From Calditrichia bacterium (lineage in GTDB: Bacteria; Calditrichota; Calditrichia; RBG-13-44-9; J075): 62,798 nt of DNA. The notes under the pieces are model-generated. The model saw nothing but the letters and a program-made list of their open reading frames with translations, was not told where the DNA came from and made no database searches. The stretch's first letter is position 1. Every line of letters begins with the position of its first letter. Positions 34,356 through 44,721 of this stretch are shown here, piece after piece. The position numbers were made by a program, and so were the translations under genes. The stretch spans positions 1-62,798 of the forward strand of contig JANQRS010000040.1 of assembly GCA_028284445.1 (NCBI GenBank), given 5' to 3'.

Positions 34356-35594
34356 CTAATCCGACGTAACTGAATGCAGAAAATTCATGTAATCATCAGC
34401 TAGTTTTTGCCTATTAAAATTCTCTTCCACATAATTCCGCCCATTGAGACCTTTGTCATTGAATTTTTCGGGACTTGCTTGATGTGCTAAGATAGCGTCC
34501 CCGAGAGCCTGGGGGTCTTCCGGCCTAACAAAAACTCCGGCATCGGCTCGTTCAACAAGATCACGCGCTTCCCCATCCACGCTAATGATTATTGGCTTTG
34601 CCATGGCCATAATTTCAAATATTTTTGACGGTATAACGCAGCGAAATAAAGCAAGATCACGCAAAGTTACCAATACTAAATCGGAGGCCGCATAGTAGTT
34701 TGGCAATTCTTGCTTGGCTACTTGTCCCAGGAATGTCACGTTCGGCAAATTTAACCTGGCAGCCTGATTTTGCAAATTCTCTTTCTCAGCGCCTTCGCCT
34801 ATTAGCAAAAAATGTATGTGCGGATTTTGTCGAAGAAGGTCGGCACACTCAATCACTTTGTCGAGCGCATGAGATAATCCGTGGGTGCCTATGTATGAGA
34901 CCACAGTCTTATTCTCGATGTCCAGATTGCGACGGATTTGCAGTCCGCTCCGCTCTTGATCAAACAAATCCAAATCAACACCATTCTTTACCACAACGAT
35001 CTTGGAAGACGGTATTCCTTTTTTTTCCAAAATCGGCACGGAAGATTCGGCCACAACAACGACAAGACTCGCCCGGCGGTAGAGAAAAACCTCTATGCTT
35101 TCCAGGAAGCGAATTGCCATCTTGTTCTTCAACATGCCCAACTGAACGATAGATTCGGGCCATAAATCACGCACCTCAAATATAAAAGGGCGGCGCTTGA
35201 TCCGGCTAATAAAATACCCGGCAATCCCGACGAAGAATTGTGGGCTAGTTGCAATGACCACATCAGGTCGGCCAGATTGCCAAACTCCCATTAGAACTGA
35301 ACTGAACATAAAAGACAAGTAACTGATAATTCGCTTAAGAAACCCCTTGTTTGCAGTGGGAAAGATATACGTGCGGATCAGGCGAATACCATCGAGCGAT
35401 TCCCGCTTGTAAAAATGTTGCCGGTAGCTCTTTGGGATTACGCCGGTGGGGTGATTCGGAAAACCAGTTATAACTGTTACTTCATTTTGTTTCTGAACCC
35501 AGTGACGAGACAATTCATAGATTCGAGCTGATGGCGCACCCATCTCTGGAGGGAAATATTGAGACAGAAATAAAATCTGCAGATTCTTCTTCAT
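34356..35594 (-). CDS. GT4 glycosyltransferase, WbuB/WcaI-like
   Basis: 412 residues, GT-B fold. The N-terminal FLSQYFPPEMGAPSARIYELSRHWVQKQNEVTVITGFPNHPTG is characteristic of the WbuB/WcaI group, some members of which transfer amino-fucose residues. The C-terminal half carries VSYIGTHGLSHALD and the nucleotide-sugar contact region IPSKIFEIMAMAKPII. Cytoplasmic, membrane-associated step of repeat-unit assembly. Donor and acceptor are not predictable. Separated by 113 bases from the methyltransferase gene upstream. Confidence 0.85.
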   Translation of the reverse strand: MKKNLQILFLSQYFPPEMGAPSARIYELSRHWVQKQNEVTVITGFPNHPTGVIPKSYRQHFYKRESLDGIRLIRTYIFPTANKGFLKRIISYLSFMFSSVLMGVWQSGRPDVVIATSPQFFVGIAGYFISRIKRRPFIFEVRDLWPESIVQLGMLKNKMAIRFLESIEVFLYRRASLVVVVAESSVPILEKKGIPSSKIVVVKNGVDLDLFDQERSGLQIRRNLDIENKTVVSYIGTHGLSHALDKVIECADLLRQNPHIHFLLIGEGAEKENLQNQAARLNLPNVTFLGQVAKQELPNYYAASDLVLVTLRDLALFRCVIPSKIFEIMAMAKPIIISVDGEARDLVERADAGVFVRPEDPQALGDAILAHQASPEKFNDKGLNGRNYVEENFNRQKLADDYMNFLHSVTSD

Positions 35595-35707
35595 TCATTT
35601 ATCACAATCACTTCTAAGCTCATCAAACGCAGGCAATTTGCTTTTTCCAGACATAATATTAATGCAAGAGAAGATCAGGTGCAATTTAGCAACGCAAAGA
35701 TCAAAAA

Positions 35708-36571
35708 CTAGCCAATGCGCGGTGTCAAAAATAACCATTCCATAACCGAGCGCCTTCTCTCAGCCAACAGATAATAGCGTAGTGCGAGGTTGCAATCCGC
35801 TATTTCCGGGTATTCATAATACTTAGCTTTTTGAATATCATCAATGCTGGAAACAGCAAGAAGGTTGTGGGTGTTTGCAAATTGCTTGCAAAGATAAGTT
35901 GAAATCTCTATATCATCGCAATCATGCGTTTCAATCAGCAAATCGCAGCTAGAGAGTTTTGGGATGACTTCATCCGTGAAAAGTTCTTTTTCGAACCCCT
36001 CACAATCGCAGATAATTAGGCCTCGGCGACCAAAATCAATTTGCATCATAACACTGCTGTCGCAGATTCCGCCGAATTCAATTCTTTCTTCGACGCCGTT
36101 AAGCACCGCCATTCGACGACAAAGGTCCAATGCCTTCTCGTTAATGTCAAACGCCAAAACGGACGCAGAAGGTATTTTCATCGCCAAGCCGACAGCATAA
36201 AAGCCTTCTGCGCAGCCAACATCCACTATTTTATCATATGACCTTTCGCAAATATCAAGCAATATATCCGTAAGCTCAGCCTCATAACTGCCAATAAATT
36301 TGGGGTAGAGGCCACTGCCAACGGCCTGGAGCTTGGGATAACGCATCCCTTTAAAGATTCCATTCTTGACGGTCATATCTTTCAATATTGATTCTAATGC
36401 ATTCTTGAGGGCCTCATCACTAAAATGTCGTTTTTCCAGAATATCTCTTCTTTGCAATTCAAAGCCTCGGGCTGTACGAACCAGCGTTTTGTTTACAATG
36501 CGCCAAAGCGCGTCATTATCAACGCTTTTCGCAACCAGTTTTTTGAGTAACAGCCTCATAACAGAAATCAC
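35708..36571 (-). CDS. SAM-dependent methyltransferase
   Basis: 287 residues. Motif I VDVGCAEGFYAVGLA (116-130), acidic LAFDINEKAL (motif II) and LIICDCEGFEKEL define a class I Rossmann methyltransferase. An N-terminal helical extension of about 100 residues precedes it. Located between two GT4 genes, it probably methylates a sugar or a glycan precursor. The GTG start overlaps the preceding gene's stop as GTGA (36568-36571), so it is translationally coupled; a Met four codons in is an alternative. Confidence 0.8.
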   Translation of the reverse strand: MISVMRLLLKKLVAKSVDNDALWRIVNKTLVRTARGFELQRRDILEKRHFSDEALKNALESILKDMTVKNGIFKGMRYPKLQAVGSGLYPKFIGSYEAELTDILLDICERSYDKIVDVGCAEGFYAVGLAMKIPSASVLAFDINEKALDLCRRMAVLNGVEERIEFGGICDSSVMMQIDFGRRGLIICDCEGFEKELFTDEVIPKLSSCDLLIETHDCDDIEISTYLCKQFANTHNLLAVSSIDDIQKAKYYEYPEIADCNLALRYYLLAERRRSVMEWLFLTPRIG

Positions 36572-37698
36572 CTATGCAGCCTCTTATATAGATCCAACAA
36601 CTTCTGTTCTTCCTTTTCCCAAGTGAAATATTGGGAAACCGTTGTGGGATTTCGCGTTTTTATTTTTTCCAATTCGCCAGCGTTAAGCAAGAATTGAACA
36701 ATTCGTTCCTTGTGCTCCTCTAATGCGAAAATATCAATGCTTATTCCGCAATGATTAGTCCTTACAAAATTATCCCACAGCGGTACTTGGTGTAAAATGA
36801 CAGCCAATCCCTTAGACATATACTCAAACAATTTTGTCGGAATTGAGGTTTCATAATTCGGAATCGGATGTAATAGGATTAAGCCTACATCAAACTCTTT
36901 TAAAAGCTCCTGGGCGTCGAGATATGGCATGCGACCATACAGAGTGATAACATCGTCGAGTTTTTTTTGCTGAATGCAATCCCGAATTTTGTGGTCTAGT
37001 TCTTGAGAAAAGGACGGCCCAATGATGTGCAACTCGACCGCCAGATCGGTTCGTATCAACTCGACCAAGCGAACCATTTCCCATATACCTCTGGATTCTG
37101 TTACCCCGCCAACGTATACCATTTTAATGGTTGCGTTCAATTGCGAATTGACACCCTCAGCGATTAACCTTTTACTTATGAAGTTCTGAATGGTTATCAC
37201 GTTGCTCTTGCCACTCTGATAAAACGACTGGTAGCTCTCTTCGGCAAGAATGAAGGCATCAAATATTCGCAAACAGAAGCGATCCAAATAATAATATATT
37301 CTTGAAAGGGCTTTTGCGATTTTGGGCGATAGATAGGATTTACGGCTAATTGCATCGAAGTATAATTCATGGACATCATAAACAACTTTTTTTCTGAATA
37401 GTAACTTCAACAATAATCCAACAGGAAGCAATTCAGGATCATGGAGATGATAAACGCGACAATTAGCTTTAACCGCAAGGTTCAACGCTCGGAAGATATT
37501 GACAAGGCGTAGCAAGAAACCTTGCGAGGGCAAAAAGTAATGCTTTATATGAGGATGCGGCGTGGCCCCTTCACCAAATTTACCGATGTAACTAACCTCA
37601 TAACCAGCATCTGCCAGAGAACGCGCCTGTTTATGATAAATTCTCGGATCTCCGAAAACATGAACCGTCGTCACAATTCCCACCGAAATACTCTTCAC
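36568..37698 (-). CDS. GT4 glycosyltransferase
   Basis: 376 residues from GTG at 37698. That start overlaps the preceding stop as GTGA and has GAGGAG 8 bases upstream, while the longer frame would run 91 bases into the neighbour. GT-B fold: N-terminal VGIVTTVHVFGDPRIYHKQARSLADAGYEV, middle YHLHDPELLP, C-terminal VYVGGVTESRGIWE and LFEYMSKGLAVI. Closest in style to family members that begin with a KxARSLADxGY segment. Sugar specificity unknown. Confidence 0.87.
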   Translation of the reverse strand: MKSISVGIVTTVHVFGDPRIYHKQARSLADAGYEVSYIGKFGEGATPHPHIKHYFLPSQGFLLRLVNIFRALNLAVKANCRVYHLHDPELLPVGLLLKLLFRKKVVYDVHELYFDAISRKSYLSPKIAKALSRIYYYLDRFCLRIFDAFILAEESYQSFYQSGKSNVITIQNFISKRLIAEGVNSQLNATIKMVYVGGVTESRGIWEMVRLVELIRTDLAVELHIIGPSFSQELDHKIRDCIQQKKLDDVITLYGRMPYLDAQELLKEFDVGLILLHPIPNYETSIPTKLFEYMSKGLAVILHQVPLWDNFVRTNHCGISIDIFALEEHKERIVQFLLNAGELEKIKTRNPTTVSQYFTWEKEEQKLLDLYKRLHR

Positions 37699-38906
37699 CT
37701 GAACAGCTCCTCGGAGGAATCTGCCAACTTCCGATACCATTCCAAATAACGATTTGCATTCATCTCCCATGAGAATTCCGGCCAAACTGTTTCGCGAGCA
37801 GTCTCTCGCAAGGCTCGCAAATCCTCAATATTCGCAACAATCGAATCAATACAATTTGCGAGTGCAGTCGGGTCCTTGGCAGGAACCAAAAAACCATTTT
37901 CCCCATGCTTGATGATTTCGGCGATTCCTTCATCGAGCGAACCGACAGTGACACACGAATAGTACATGGCCTCGATGTAGACAACACCGAATGCTTCATC
38001 CCAACTCGGCAAGACAAAAGCATCACACTGATTCAGTACGGACAAACAAAACTCGTTCGATTTCCTACCCAGGAAGGTGACTCTGTTTTCGATTTCCTTT
38101 TCCCGAGCATACCGCTTCAAACTTGCGAGCTCCGGGCCGTCACCGATATAGTAGAGGTGAAGTTCAGGCAACTTGGCTTTCAACAAGGATAATGCGCCAA
38201 GTACTTCGTAAATCCCTTTTCGTTTGATCGCATGAGCAATCGTAACCAGGTGAAAATTATCGGGCTCATAATTCGGAAGGTCTACTGGAGGTGGGCTAGG
38301 CAATACATTAACTCCATTATAGATTACCTTGGTTTTGCTTTGGTCTACCGGCAAATTTTTGCGCTTCATAATGTCGAGAAGCTTCTGGCTAACAACACCC
38401 ACAAATCCGGCATTGCGAAGTACTTTTTCAATTTTTTGGTAGTTCCTGAAGCTGGCGTCTGCCCGCACATAAATATTTGAGCCATGAACTGTGACTCCGA
38501 ATGGAACATCGTACCTGGACGAAATTTTCATTGCAACAACACCGTCCGGTAAAGGTACATGGGCATGAATAATATCAAAGTTGTATTTCTTGAAGAGATG
38601 CTTAATCAATCGGCGGGCGCCCAAATACATCAGATCACCACGCAACCAATATAACATATTCTTTGGAATCGAAAGAAAGCGCGGATAGTAAACATGGATG
38701 CCATCTTGTTCGACGTAGGCCGGAACGGACTTATACTTATACCAGGCGCTTTTTCGCGGGACTCCGGCGGGGACGTATGGTATCGGAGATATAACGACTA
38801 CCGTATGGCCCTGTTCTACCAGTTGACGAGCCGCGTAATAAACAAACGTTCCATTGACTGGATTAAAGGCGCTCGGAAACATATGTGAATGAATCAAAAT
38901 AGTCAT
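37695..38906 (-). CDS. GT4 glycosyltransferase, paralogue of the one at 42324-43511
   Basis: 403 residues from ATG at 38906; the longer frame adds 14 residues not found in the paralogue. MTILIHSHMFPSAFNPVNGTFV, HVPLPDG, GVTVHGSNIYV and the EX7E motif of GT4 (DEAFGVVYIEAM) are clear. It is strikingly like the enzyme encoded at 42324-43511 along its whole length, so one probably arose by duplication. Adds one sugar to the lipid-linked repeat unit. Confidence 0.88.
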   Translation of the reverse strand: MTILIHSHMFPSAFNPVNGTFVYYAARQLVEQGHTVVVISPIPYVPAGVPRKSAWYKYKSVPAYVEQDGIHVYYPRFLSIPKNMLYWLRGDLMYLGARRLIKHLFKKYNFDIIHAHVPLPDGVVAMKISSRYDVPFGVTVHGSNIYVRADASFRNYQKIEKVLRNAGFVGVVSQKLLDIMKRKNLPVDQSKTKVIYNGVNVLPSPPPVDLPNYEPDNFHLVTIAHAIKRKGIYEVLGALSLLKAKLPELHLYYIGDGPELASLKRYAREKEIENRVTFLGRKSNEFCLSVLNQCDAFVLPSWDEAFGVVYIEAMYYSCVTVGSLDEGIAEIIKHGENGFLVPAKDPTALANCIDSIVANIEDLRALRETARETVWPEFSWEMNANRYLEWYRKLADSSEELFR

Positions 38907-39046
38907 GCTTGGTATCCCTAAATCAAAGCAGATCTCTATCTTTGCCAACCCTGTCTATCAGCATTCAAAACGCGATACGGTGCTTCCCGGTTTGTTCGAG
39001 ATATTGACTGACGTTGCTGAGAAACATCGCTAAACAAATCAGTATA

Positions 39047-40483
39047 TTAAGACTTTCGAAAGAGTGCTAAAAGCCGTGAATATTTTCGTATCTCCAGAAC
39101 ATATAGTGCGACCGCTATAGAAAACCCGCTCATGACCACCCTTAAGCTCAATGAATCTCCGTACGGAATGACAAAAACAAGTCCCGATAGCGTCAACCAT
39201 AATAACAATTTCGCGTTCGAAGCAGACATTCGAAATCCGGGTTCACGCCAAACGAGCAGCATCATTACCAAAAACCCAACAATTTGCGCTGCAAGATAGC
39301 TCCCAAAAACGCCGTTTAGTCCAAAATCCTGAACAAAAAACCAGCCACCAAAGACGAGAAGAGCGGCTTTGATTGATTCGGCAATTAACAGAGAGGATAG
39401 ACGGGTCTGAGCCAATAATGTTATGATATAGAAATAATAGGCGACTTCCAGAATCTTACTAATAGAGAAGAGGATCAGCGGAAAAGCCATTGCTACAAAT
39501 TCACTATCATATAACATCAAGAGAAATATGTCCGGCAGCAGAATCATCAAAGCTATTGCCGGGTAAACAAAATAAAGCAGATATTCAAGATTTTGATTGA
39601 GCTTTTTGTTGAGCTCCTGTTCATTAAACAACCCGCTCAATGCGGGAAAAAGATAGACAATAAACCCATTCAAGAGAATTGTAATATAATTTGAGATCGA
39701 GAAAACCGACTGAAAATAACCATTGTCGCTCATGCTGCTATACTGCACAATTAATATCCTAAAAATGAGCAGAGACAGGAAGGCCAGCAATTTTCTGGCC
39801 ATGACAGATCCGCAAAAGAAGATCAATGCGCCCAGGAATTCACGGTTAACGCGTAGCTTCTTGATTTCAATTTTAGGCCAGTATCTTTTCCCGGCAACAA
39901 TGAAGAAACAGCCATAAAAGACCAAAAACAGGATAAGGTTATAAATTATCCCGGTAATTCCGAAATACAAGACCAGAGGAACGACAGTAATAATACCGGC
40001 AATGCCTGCCAGATTTTGACCAATAGCCAAACGTCGATAGTCTTTGTTTGCACGGACTAAAGTCTCGAAGAAATAGGCGGTATTGTATATCGGAATGACC
40101 AGCAACAGGAGTCCAACCAATAGCAAGGCATCCGTCGAATCAAAAATCAGCAATGCCAACTCATGGCGAAAATGTACTCCGAGTGCTACCAAAACCATAT
40201 TCATTATGAAGATGAGCCCGGCAGAGTAAAATACTATTTTCAGGTATACGACAGGTTGGCGTTCACGATCGGTCTTGCCGACACGGTTCACCAGATAAGC
40301 AAGCGCGCCAAAATCCGACAATTGTGATTGAGTAGAATACACCGTGGTGATCTGCCCCAACATACCCACTCCGTTTGCACCAAACCAGATAGCAACAATC
40401 TTGGAACGAATAACACCGACGATGCTGCGAAGTAAAGCAGCACTATTAAAGAACAAAATATATTTGAGATTTTGTAGGCTCAT
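39047..40483 (-). CDS. Wzx-like polysaccharide flippase (first copy)
   Basis: 478 residues with about 12-14 transmembrane helices, of the MOP/MATE superfamily (RfbX/O-antigen translocase type). NLKYILFFNSAALLRSIVGVIRSKIVAIWFGANGVGMLGQI at the N-terminus is the translocase signature. It should move undecaprenyl-linked units across the inner membrane. A clear paralogue lies at 53116-54561. ATG start; no close overlap with neighbours. Confidence 0.88.
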   Translation of the reverse strand: MSLQNLKYILFFNSAALLRSIVGVIRSKIVAIWFGANGVGMLGQITTVYSTQSQLSDFGALAYLVNRVGKTDRERQPVVYLKIVFYSAGLIFIMNMVLVALGVHFRHELALLIFDSTDALLLVGLLLLVIPIYNTAYFFETLVRANKDYRRLAIGQNLAGIAGIITVVPLVLYFGITGIIYNLILFLVFYGCFFIVAGKRYWPKIEIKKLRVNREFLGALIFFCGSVMARKLLAFLSLLIFRILIVQYSSMSDNGYFQSVFSISNYITILLNGFIVYLFPALSGLFNEQELNKKLNQNLEYLLYFVYPAIALMILLPDIFLLMLYDSEFVAMAFPLILFSISKILEVAYYFYIITLLAQTRLSSLLIAESIKAALLVFGGWFFVQDFGLNGVFGSYLAAQIVGFLVMMLLVWREPGFRMSASNAKLLLWLTLSGLVFVIPYGDSLSLRVVMSGFSIAVALYVLEIRKYSRLLALFRKS

Positions 40484-40630
40484 ACACGTTTAGTAGAAAA
40501 TTGGAAGCATATTATGGCAGGACAATATCAAAGCAGGATAAGTCTGGCCAACGTATCTAGAGCATAAGACCAGTTAGTCAGGCGCAAGCTAGTTCGAGTT
40601 AAATTTACCTCGGGAATTTCTCTAGACCAA

Positions 40631-42157
40631 CTATCGGGTTTGGACAATGCGAACTTCGAGTGGACGTAATGCTAAACGAGTGCCGCCTTCGTCCCGATAT
40701 TCTCTCCGAGAAGATTTGTTGGAATTTACAGCAATAACATACTGAGCGCCGGAGTTTAGCTGATAGCGGGCAAAATGCACATCTCCCTGAACAGCGCTTT
40801 CCAGAACCGTAGACTTCACAATATTCAAATTTCCTATCACCTCTCTAACCAACGCCTCAATCCGGGACCAATGGGATGGATCGGTTTGTTCACGCGACCA
40901 AAATACCAAACCAGTCGCACCGTGTACGATAGACAAATATATCTGACACTTTACAAGTTCAACATATTTGCTATCGGACATTCCCTTCGGTTTGGCATAA
41001 GCTGCACCATCGAAATAGAGCCAAATCGGGGTTGTATTGCCGCAAGCCGCTCGAATAGCGTCAACAACAATGCCAGCAGCCTCAGGGTATTCCGCAAAAT
41101 CGGCGTAACAATTAACGCCAAGCACATCAGCAGTTTGAGAATATGCAGCGGCAGTTTGATAGACGTTATCGTAGTATTTGCTCCGAAAGGTAGACCTTGC
41201 CTGAGGGCGTAGCCGGTTTGAGCCACGGCGCCGTTCATACACTGGAGTGCCGTCGGCAGCGTAGATGTAGCTCAACAAATTATCCGGATCGCCTTCCAAA
41301 TTATTTGAATCATATCCACGGGGCAGTTGTGACGGCAAACTGCCAAAACGCCGTTTGTAGTGTTCCTCATAAGCAAATCGATCGCCACGAATTGTCCCAA
41401 ATAAATCAACAAATGTCAGCGAATTCGGGTCGATTTCCTTTACAGCGCGTTGATATTCTTCGAGAATTGAAGGATGCCACAACCAATTCTCAAATCCAGT
41501 ATTTGGTTCATCTGCAACTTGCCACACAAAACTTCGTGATTTGAAGCGCTCATGTAATTCATTGACAATATGCTTTTTTATATAACCACCGAAAAAGCTG
41601 TCAAGATTTTGCCGAATGAACATCATTTCCTGATAGTCGAGTATATTATCTCCATTCTTGTCAGGCCGCCAGCGATCAGGCCCTGCGAACCCTTTTCGAA
41701 ACCGCCACTTCAACTTGGGCCATCCCGCAAGAATAGTCACGTCGCGCATATAGGTTTTTTCATAACCGGACTGAACAAAGACCATATTGAAAAGGCTGCG
41801 AGTCTGTTCAAACTTCTGAATATTCGGTAATTCGTTTTCAACTTTGCCGCGGGTTGGACGAAAACCGGGCACTCCCCAGACCCCAATCGCAAAAAACTTT
41901 GCTCCATTTTGATAGGCCCATCCGTCACGTATTGCCCAAACATCTTTTCCCCCAGTTTGCTGAGGCGAGAGAGACGTTGCCGTTGCACTAAGCGGCGCCG
42001 CGGTTGCGGTTGGCTTCGGCGACGGCGTGTTCTCAGGAGCCTTTTCAGTTGTAACAACAGGCACTTCAGGCTTTTTTTCCTGTTCAACTGCAGGCCCGGC
42101 GCAAGAAAATAAACTAGCCGCTAACATTAGACCTGAAAGATACAATTTCGATTTCAT
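40631..42157 (-). CDS. Lipoprotein with a TIM-barrel glycoside-hydrolase-like domain and an EF-hand-type loop
   Basis: 508 residues from ATG at 42157 (the longer frame starts at TTG one codon earlier). Lipobox LFSC with Cys19, then a Pro/Thr/Ser linker (about 27-68). The rest resembles clan GH-A barrels: WAIRDGWAYQNGAKFFAIGVWGVPG near 75-98, and WQVADEPNTG with Glu217 as candidate acid/base. DKNGDNILDYQE (166-177) fits a calcium-binding EF-hand loop inside the barrel. The nucleophile position is not obvious. Perhaps an outer-membrane or periplasmic glycanase that trims the polymer; no known family was recognised. Confidence 0.7.
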   Translation of the reverse strand: MKSKLYLSGLMLAASLFSCAGPAVEQEKKPEVPVVTTEKAPENTPSPKPTATAAPLSATATSLSPQQTGGKDVWAIRDGWAYQNGAKFFAIGVWGVPGFRPTRGKVENELPNIQKFEQTRSLFNMVFVQSGYEKTYMRDVTILAGWPKLKWRFRKGFAGPDRWRPDKNGDNILDYQEMMFIRQNLDSFFGGYIKKHIVNELHERFKSRSFVWQVADEPNTGFENWLWHPSILEEYQRAVKEIDPNSLTFVDLFGTIRGDRFAYEEHYKRRFGSLPSQLPRGYDSNNLEGDPDNLLSYIYAADGTPVYERRRGSNRLRPQARSTFRSKYYDNVYQTAAAYSQTADVLGVNCYADFAEYPEAAGIVVDAIRAACGNTTPIWLYFDGAAYAKPKGMSDSKYVELVKCQIYLSIVHGATGLVFWSREQTDPSHWSRIEALVREVIGNLNIVKSTVLESAVQGDVHFARYQLNSGAQYVIAVNSNKSSRREYRDEGGTRLALRPLEVRIVQTR

Positions 42158-42323
42158 CAAAAGACCCGAGAAAGAAAAGCAACAGTAATTGTTAAACAGA
42201 TTTGAGACACATTTACATGTAGTATTATAAGTCGTTCATAGAGATAGAATCGAAGATAGCATTGAAAGGAACGATTAGCAAAAGGAATGTGAATCCTTAC
42301 GCAACCGCCTGCGTCGGTACAGT

Positions 42324-43511
42324 CTAGACAACTTGCCGATACAACGCGAGGTATTGCTCTACATTCCTTTCCCAGGAGAAGGCCGGCCAAACGGTTCTTT
42401 TGGCAGCCTCTCGAATCGACGTCAAAGAATCTAATCGCATTAAAATACCAGTCAGCTTTGTGGCAATCTCCGCCGGATTGCCGGCTTCAACCAAAAAGCC
42501 GTTTTCTCCATCGCGAATAATGCCATCAATCCCCTCTCTTTTCGATCCCATCGTAATCATTCCATGAAACATCGCTTCGATATAAACGACTCCAAAACCT
42601 TCTTTTACGCTGGGCAAGACGAACACTTCGCATACCTGCATAAAACGCTGACAGTCTGCGTTGCTTTGCGCACCGTGAAATATCACAAGATCATCTACCC
42701 CCTTGTCGCGCGCGACCTGCCGAAAATACGGCAAGTCTACACCGTCGCCGACAAGATGATAGCGAACCAAAGGAAATTGCTTCCGGATTTCAGCAAGCGC
42801 TATCAGCACATTACCGATCCCTTTGTGCTTTTTCATATGGGCAACGGACAACAAATTGATGCATTTTGGATCGACGAACTTGCCGGCACTTCCATCAGCA
42901 AGCTTATGCACCTTTATGCCGTTATGAATGACTCGGGTTCTATTGGCCGACAGCTTTATTCTTTTTAATTGTGCCAGTTCATAAAGCTTATCGCTGACAA
43001 AGGCGACAAAATCAGCGGATAGCAACACCTTGCGAATCCGCCGACCGCAGGTGGCATTTATATCCATATAGCGTGAAATACCAGAACCATGCACAGTGAC
43101 ACCGAATGGTATACCGAAGCGTTTGGCAAGATGCATCCCCACTTCGCCATCAGGTAAAGGTACGTGGCAATGAATGATGTCAAAACCGTGCCTCTCCACC
43201 AGCCGGGCCATCAAACGGCGAGCCCCTAAATACATCAAGTAACCGCGAAATTGAAATAGCCAATGCCGCGGAATTGACAAAAAACGCGGATGATAAATAT
43301 GTACGCCATTTTCAAAGCGATAGCCGGGAATTTTGCGATAGTTGCGCTGACGTCCGCGCCGGAATAAAAACAGCGGTACCCAAGGAATCGGATTTATTAC
43401 CGTTACCTGATGTCCAGCTTCAACCAGTGCTTCCGCCTGATATTGAATGAAGGTGCCAAACACCGGCTTGGCAATTGTCGGAAACATATGTGAGTGAACG
43501 AGAATCTTCAA
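42324..43511 (-). CDS. GT4 glycosyltransferase, paralogue of the one at 37695-38906
   Basis: 395 residues, read from TTG at 43511, two bases after the preceding stop. This start is supported by alignment with the paralogue (KILVHSHMFPT against TILIHSHMFPS). HCHVPLPDGEVG, FGVTVHGSGISRY and KEGFGVVYIEAMF (EX7E) mark it as a GT4 retaining transferase. The 163-base gap after it, before the lipoprotein gene, shows no further gene. Confidence 0.87.
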   Translation of the reverse strand: MKILVHSHMFPTIAKPVFGTFIQYQAEALVEAGHQVTVINPIPWVPLFLFRRGRQRNYRKIPGYRFENGVHIYHPRFLSIPRHWLFQFRGYLMYLGARRLMARLVERHGFDIIHCHVPLPDGEVGMHLAKRFGIPFGVTVHGSGISRYMDINATCGRRIRKVLLSADFVAFVSDKLYELAQLKRIKLSANRTRVIHNGIKVHKLADGSAGKFVDPKCINLLSVAHMKKHKGIGNVLIALAEIRKQFPLVRYHLVGDGVDLPYFRQVARDKGVDDLVIFHGAQSNADCQRFMQVCEVFVLPSVKEGFGVVYIEAMFHGMITMGSKREGIDGIIRDGENGFLVEAGNPAEIATKLTGILMRLDSLTSIREAAKRTVWPAFSWERNVEQYLALYRQVV

Positions 43512-43513
43512 GG

Positions 43514-44698
43514 CTAATAGCTATCCACAGGTTTTTCAATCGATGCCGACATCGTCGTTTCGTCTCCCATAGCTAAAGCCAGCTCATGATAGCACTTTAG
43601 AAATGCCGCGTTCTGAGTTTCCCAGTTGAGGCGATCTATAAATGCTTGTTTACCATTCATGCCCATCTCCTGAGCCGCGGCTTCATTACAAATCAAAGTT
43701 TTCGTTGCGTCGGCGATGGCCTGCGGATTGCGTTCCGGCACCATTATGCCACATTTGCTGCCTTCCACCACTTCACGATAATGTGGGAAGTCAGATGCAA
43801 TCACCGGCATACCGGCACTCATAAATTCAACAAGTTTATTCGGTATACATGTCAGGTGATTCCCGCTGCCATGAAAAGGGATGTAACCGATTCTACATTC
43901 CTCGAGAACTGCCGGTAAATCCGTATAGGGTATAGTGCTGCGAATTGTGACATAATTTTCCAAATCTAAATCGACAATCTGCCGGCGAATATCGTTCTCA
44001 AATTTGCTCGTCTCGAAATGCCCGAGCAAAAGCAGCCGATAGTCAGGGCACTCGTCAACAACCAATCGAAAACCGGCAACCAAATCAAAGATGCCCCGCC
44101 GCGGCGTCATAAATCCGGTAATTACCAGCACCTTCCTACGATCTTTCCAGCACTTCGGTTTTCTGTCAAACAGCGCCAGTGAGGGGAAATTGCCCACTTC
44201 AATCGCGTGCTCGCCCTTCCAGGATCGATATCGCCGCCCCACTTCCGGTGTCGTATAGATTATCCGCGACAGAAATGATGCCGCTGCCCGCTCGTAGCCC
44301 GCATAGACCCAACCAATCAGTTTTGAAAACCAGGGCGACCAGTAGGATTTTTCGGAAATATTCACTGCCCAATTTTCATGGGCATCAAAGATCATTGGCT
44401 TACGTTTCAGCAAGGCAATCCACGGAGCCAACAGCAGCAATTCCGGATCATGAAAATGAAAGACATCGGCATCACTCTTAAGGATCCGTTTCCAAACTAT
44501 CCAGATAGATGCGATGCGATCCTTCCGGGAATGCCACTGCGGCAGACCGTAAATCGGCACTCCGTTTTCCTCACGAAAATCGAAAGGTGCAACAGCATGA
44601 AATTCCACCGCATAGTACTTCGCCAAGGTCAATACTTCGCGATAAAAAATGCGCCCATCATCCCAATTGTGGACGGTCGAAAACACAAAAACCTTCAT
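43514..44698 (-). CDS. GT4-type glycosyltransferase
   Basis: 394 residues, GT-B fold. N-terminal FVFSTVHNWDDGRIFYREVLTLAKYY and VFHFHDPELLLLAPWIA are like those of other EPS GT4 enzymes that start with a TVHxxxDxRIF motif; the same style is seen in the 36568-37698 gene. C-terminal VITGFMTPRRGIFDL and LVEFMSAGMPVIASDFPHYREVV form the nucleotide-sugar site. AAGGGA precedes the ATG. The small membrane gene at 44722 lies 23 bases upstream. Confidence 0.87.
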   Translation of the reverse strand: MKVFVFSTVHNWDDGRIFYREVLTLAKYYAVEFHAVAPFDFREENGVPIYGLPQWHSRKDRIASIWIVWKRILKSDADVFHFHDPELLLLAPWIALLKRKPMIFDAHENWAVNISEKSYWSPWFSKLIGWVYAGYERAAASFLSRIIYTTPEVGRRYRSWKGEHAIEVGNFPSLALFDRKPKCWKDRRKVLVITGFMTPRRGIFDLVAGFRLVVDECPDYRLLLLGHFETSKFENDIRRQIVDLDLENYVTIRSTIPYTDLPAVLEECRIGYIPFHGSGNHLTCIPNKLVEFMSAGMPVIASDFPHYREVVEGSKCGIMVPERNPQAIADATKTLICNEAAAQEMGMNGKQAFIDRLNWETQNAAFLKCYHELALAMGDETTMSASIEKPVDSY

Positions 44699-44721
44699 TC
44701 AAATATCCCTTTTGCGCAGGA

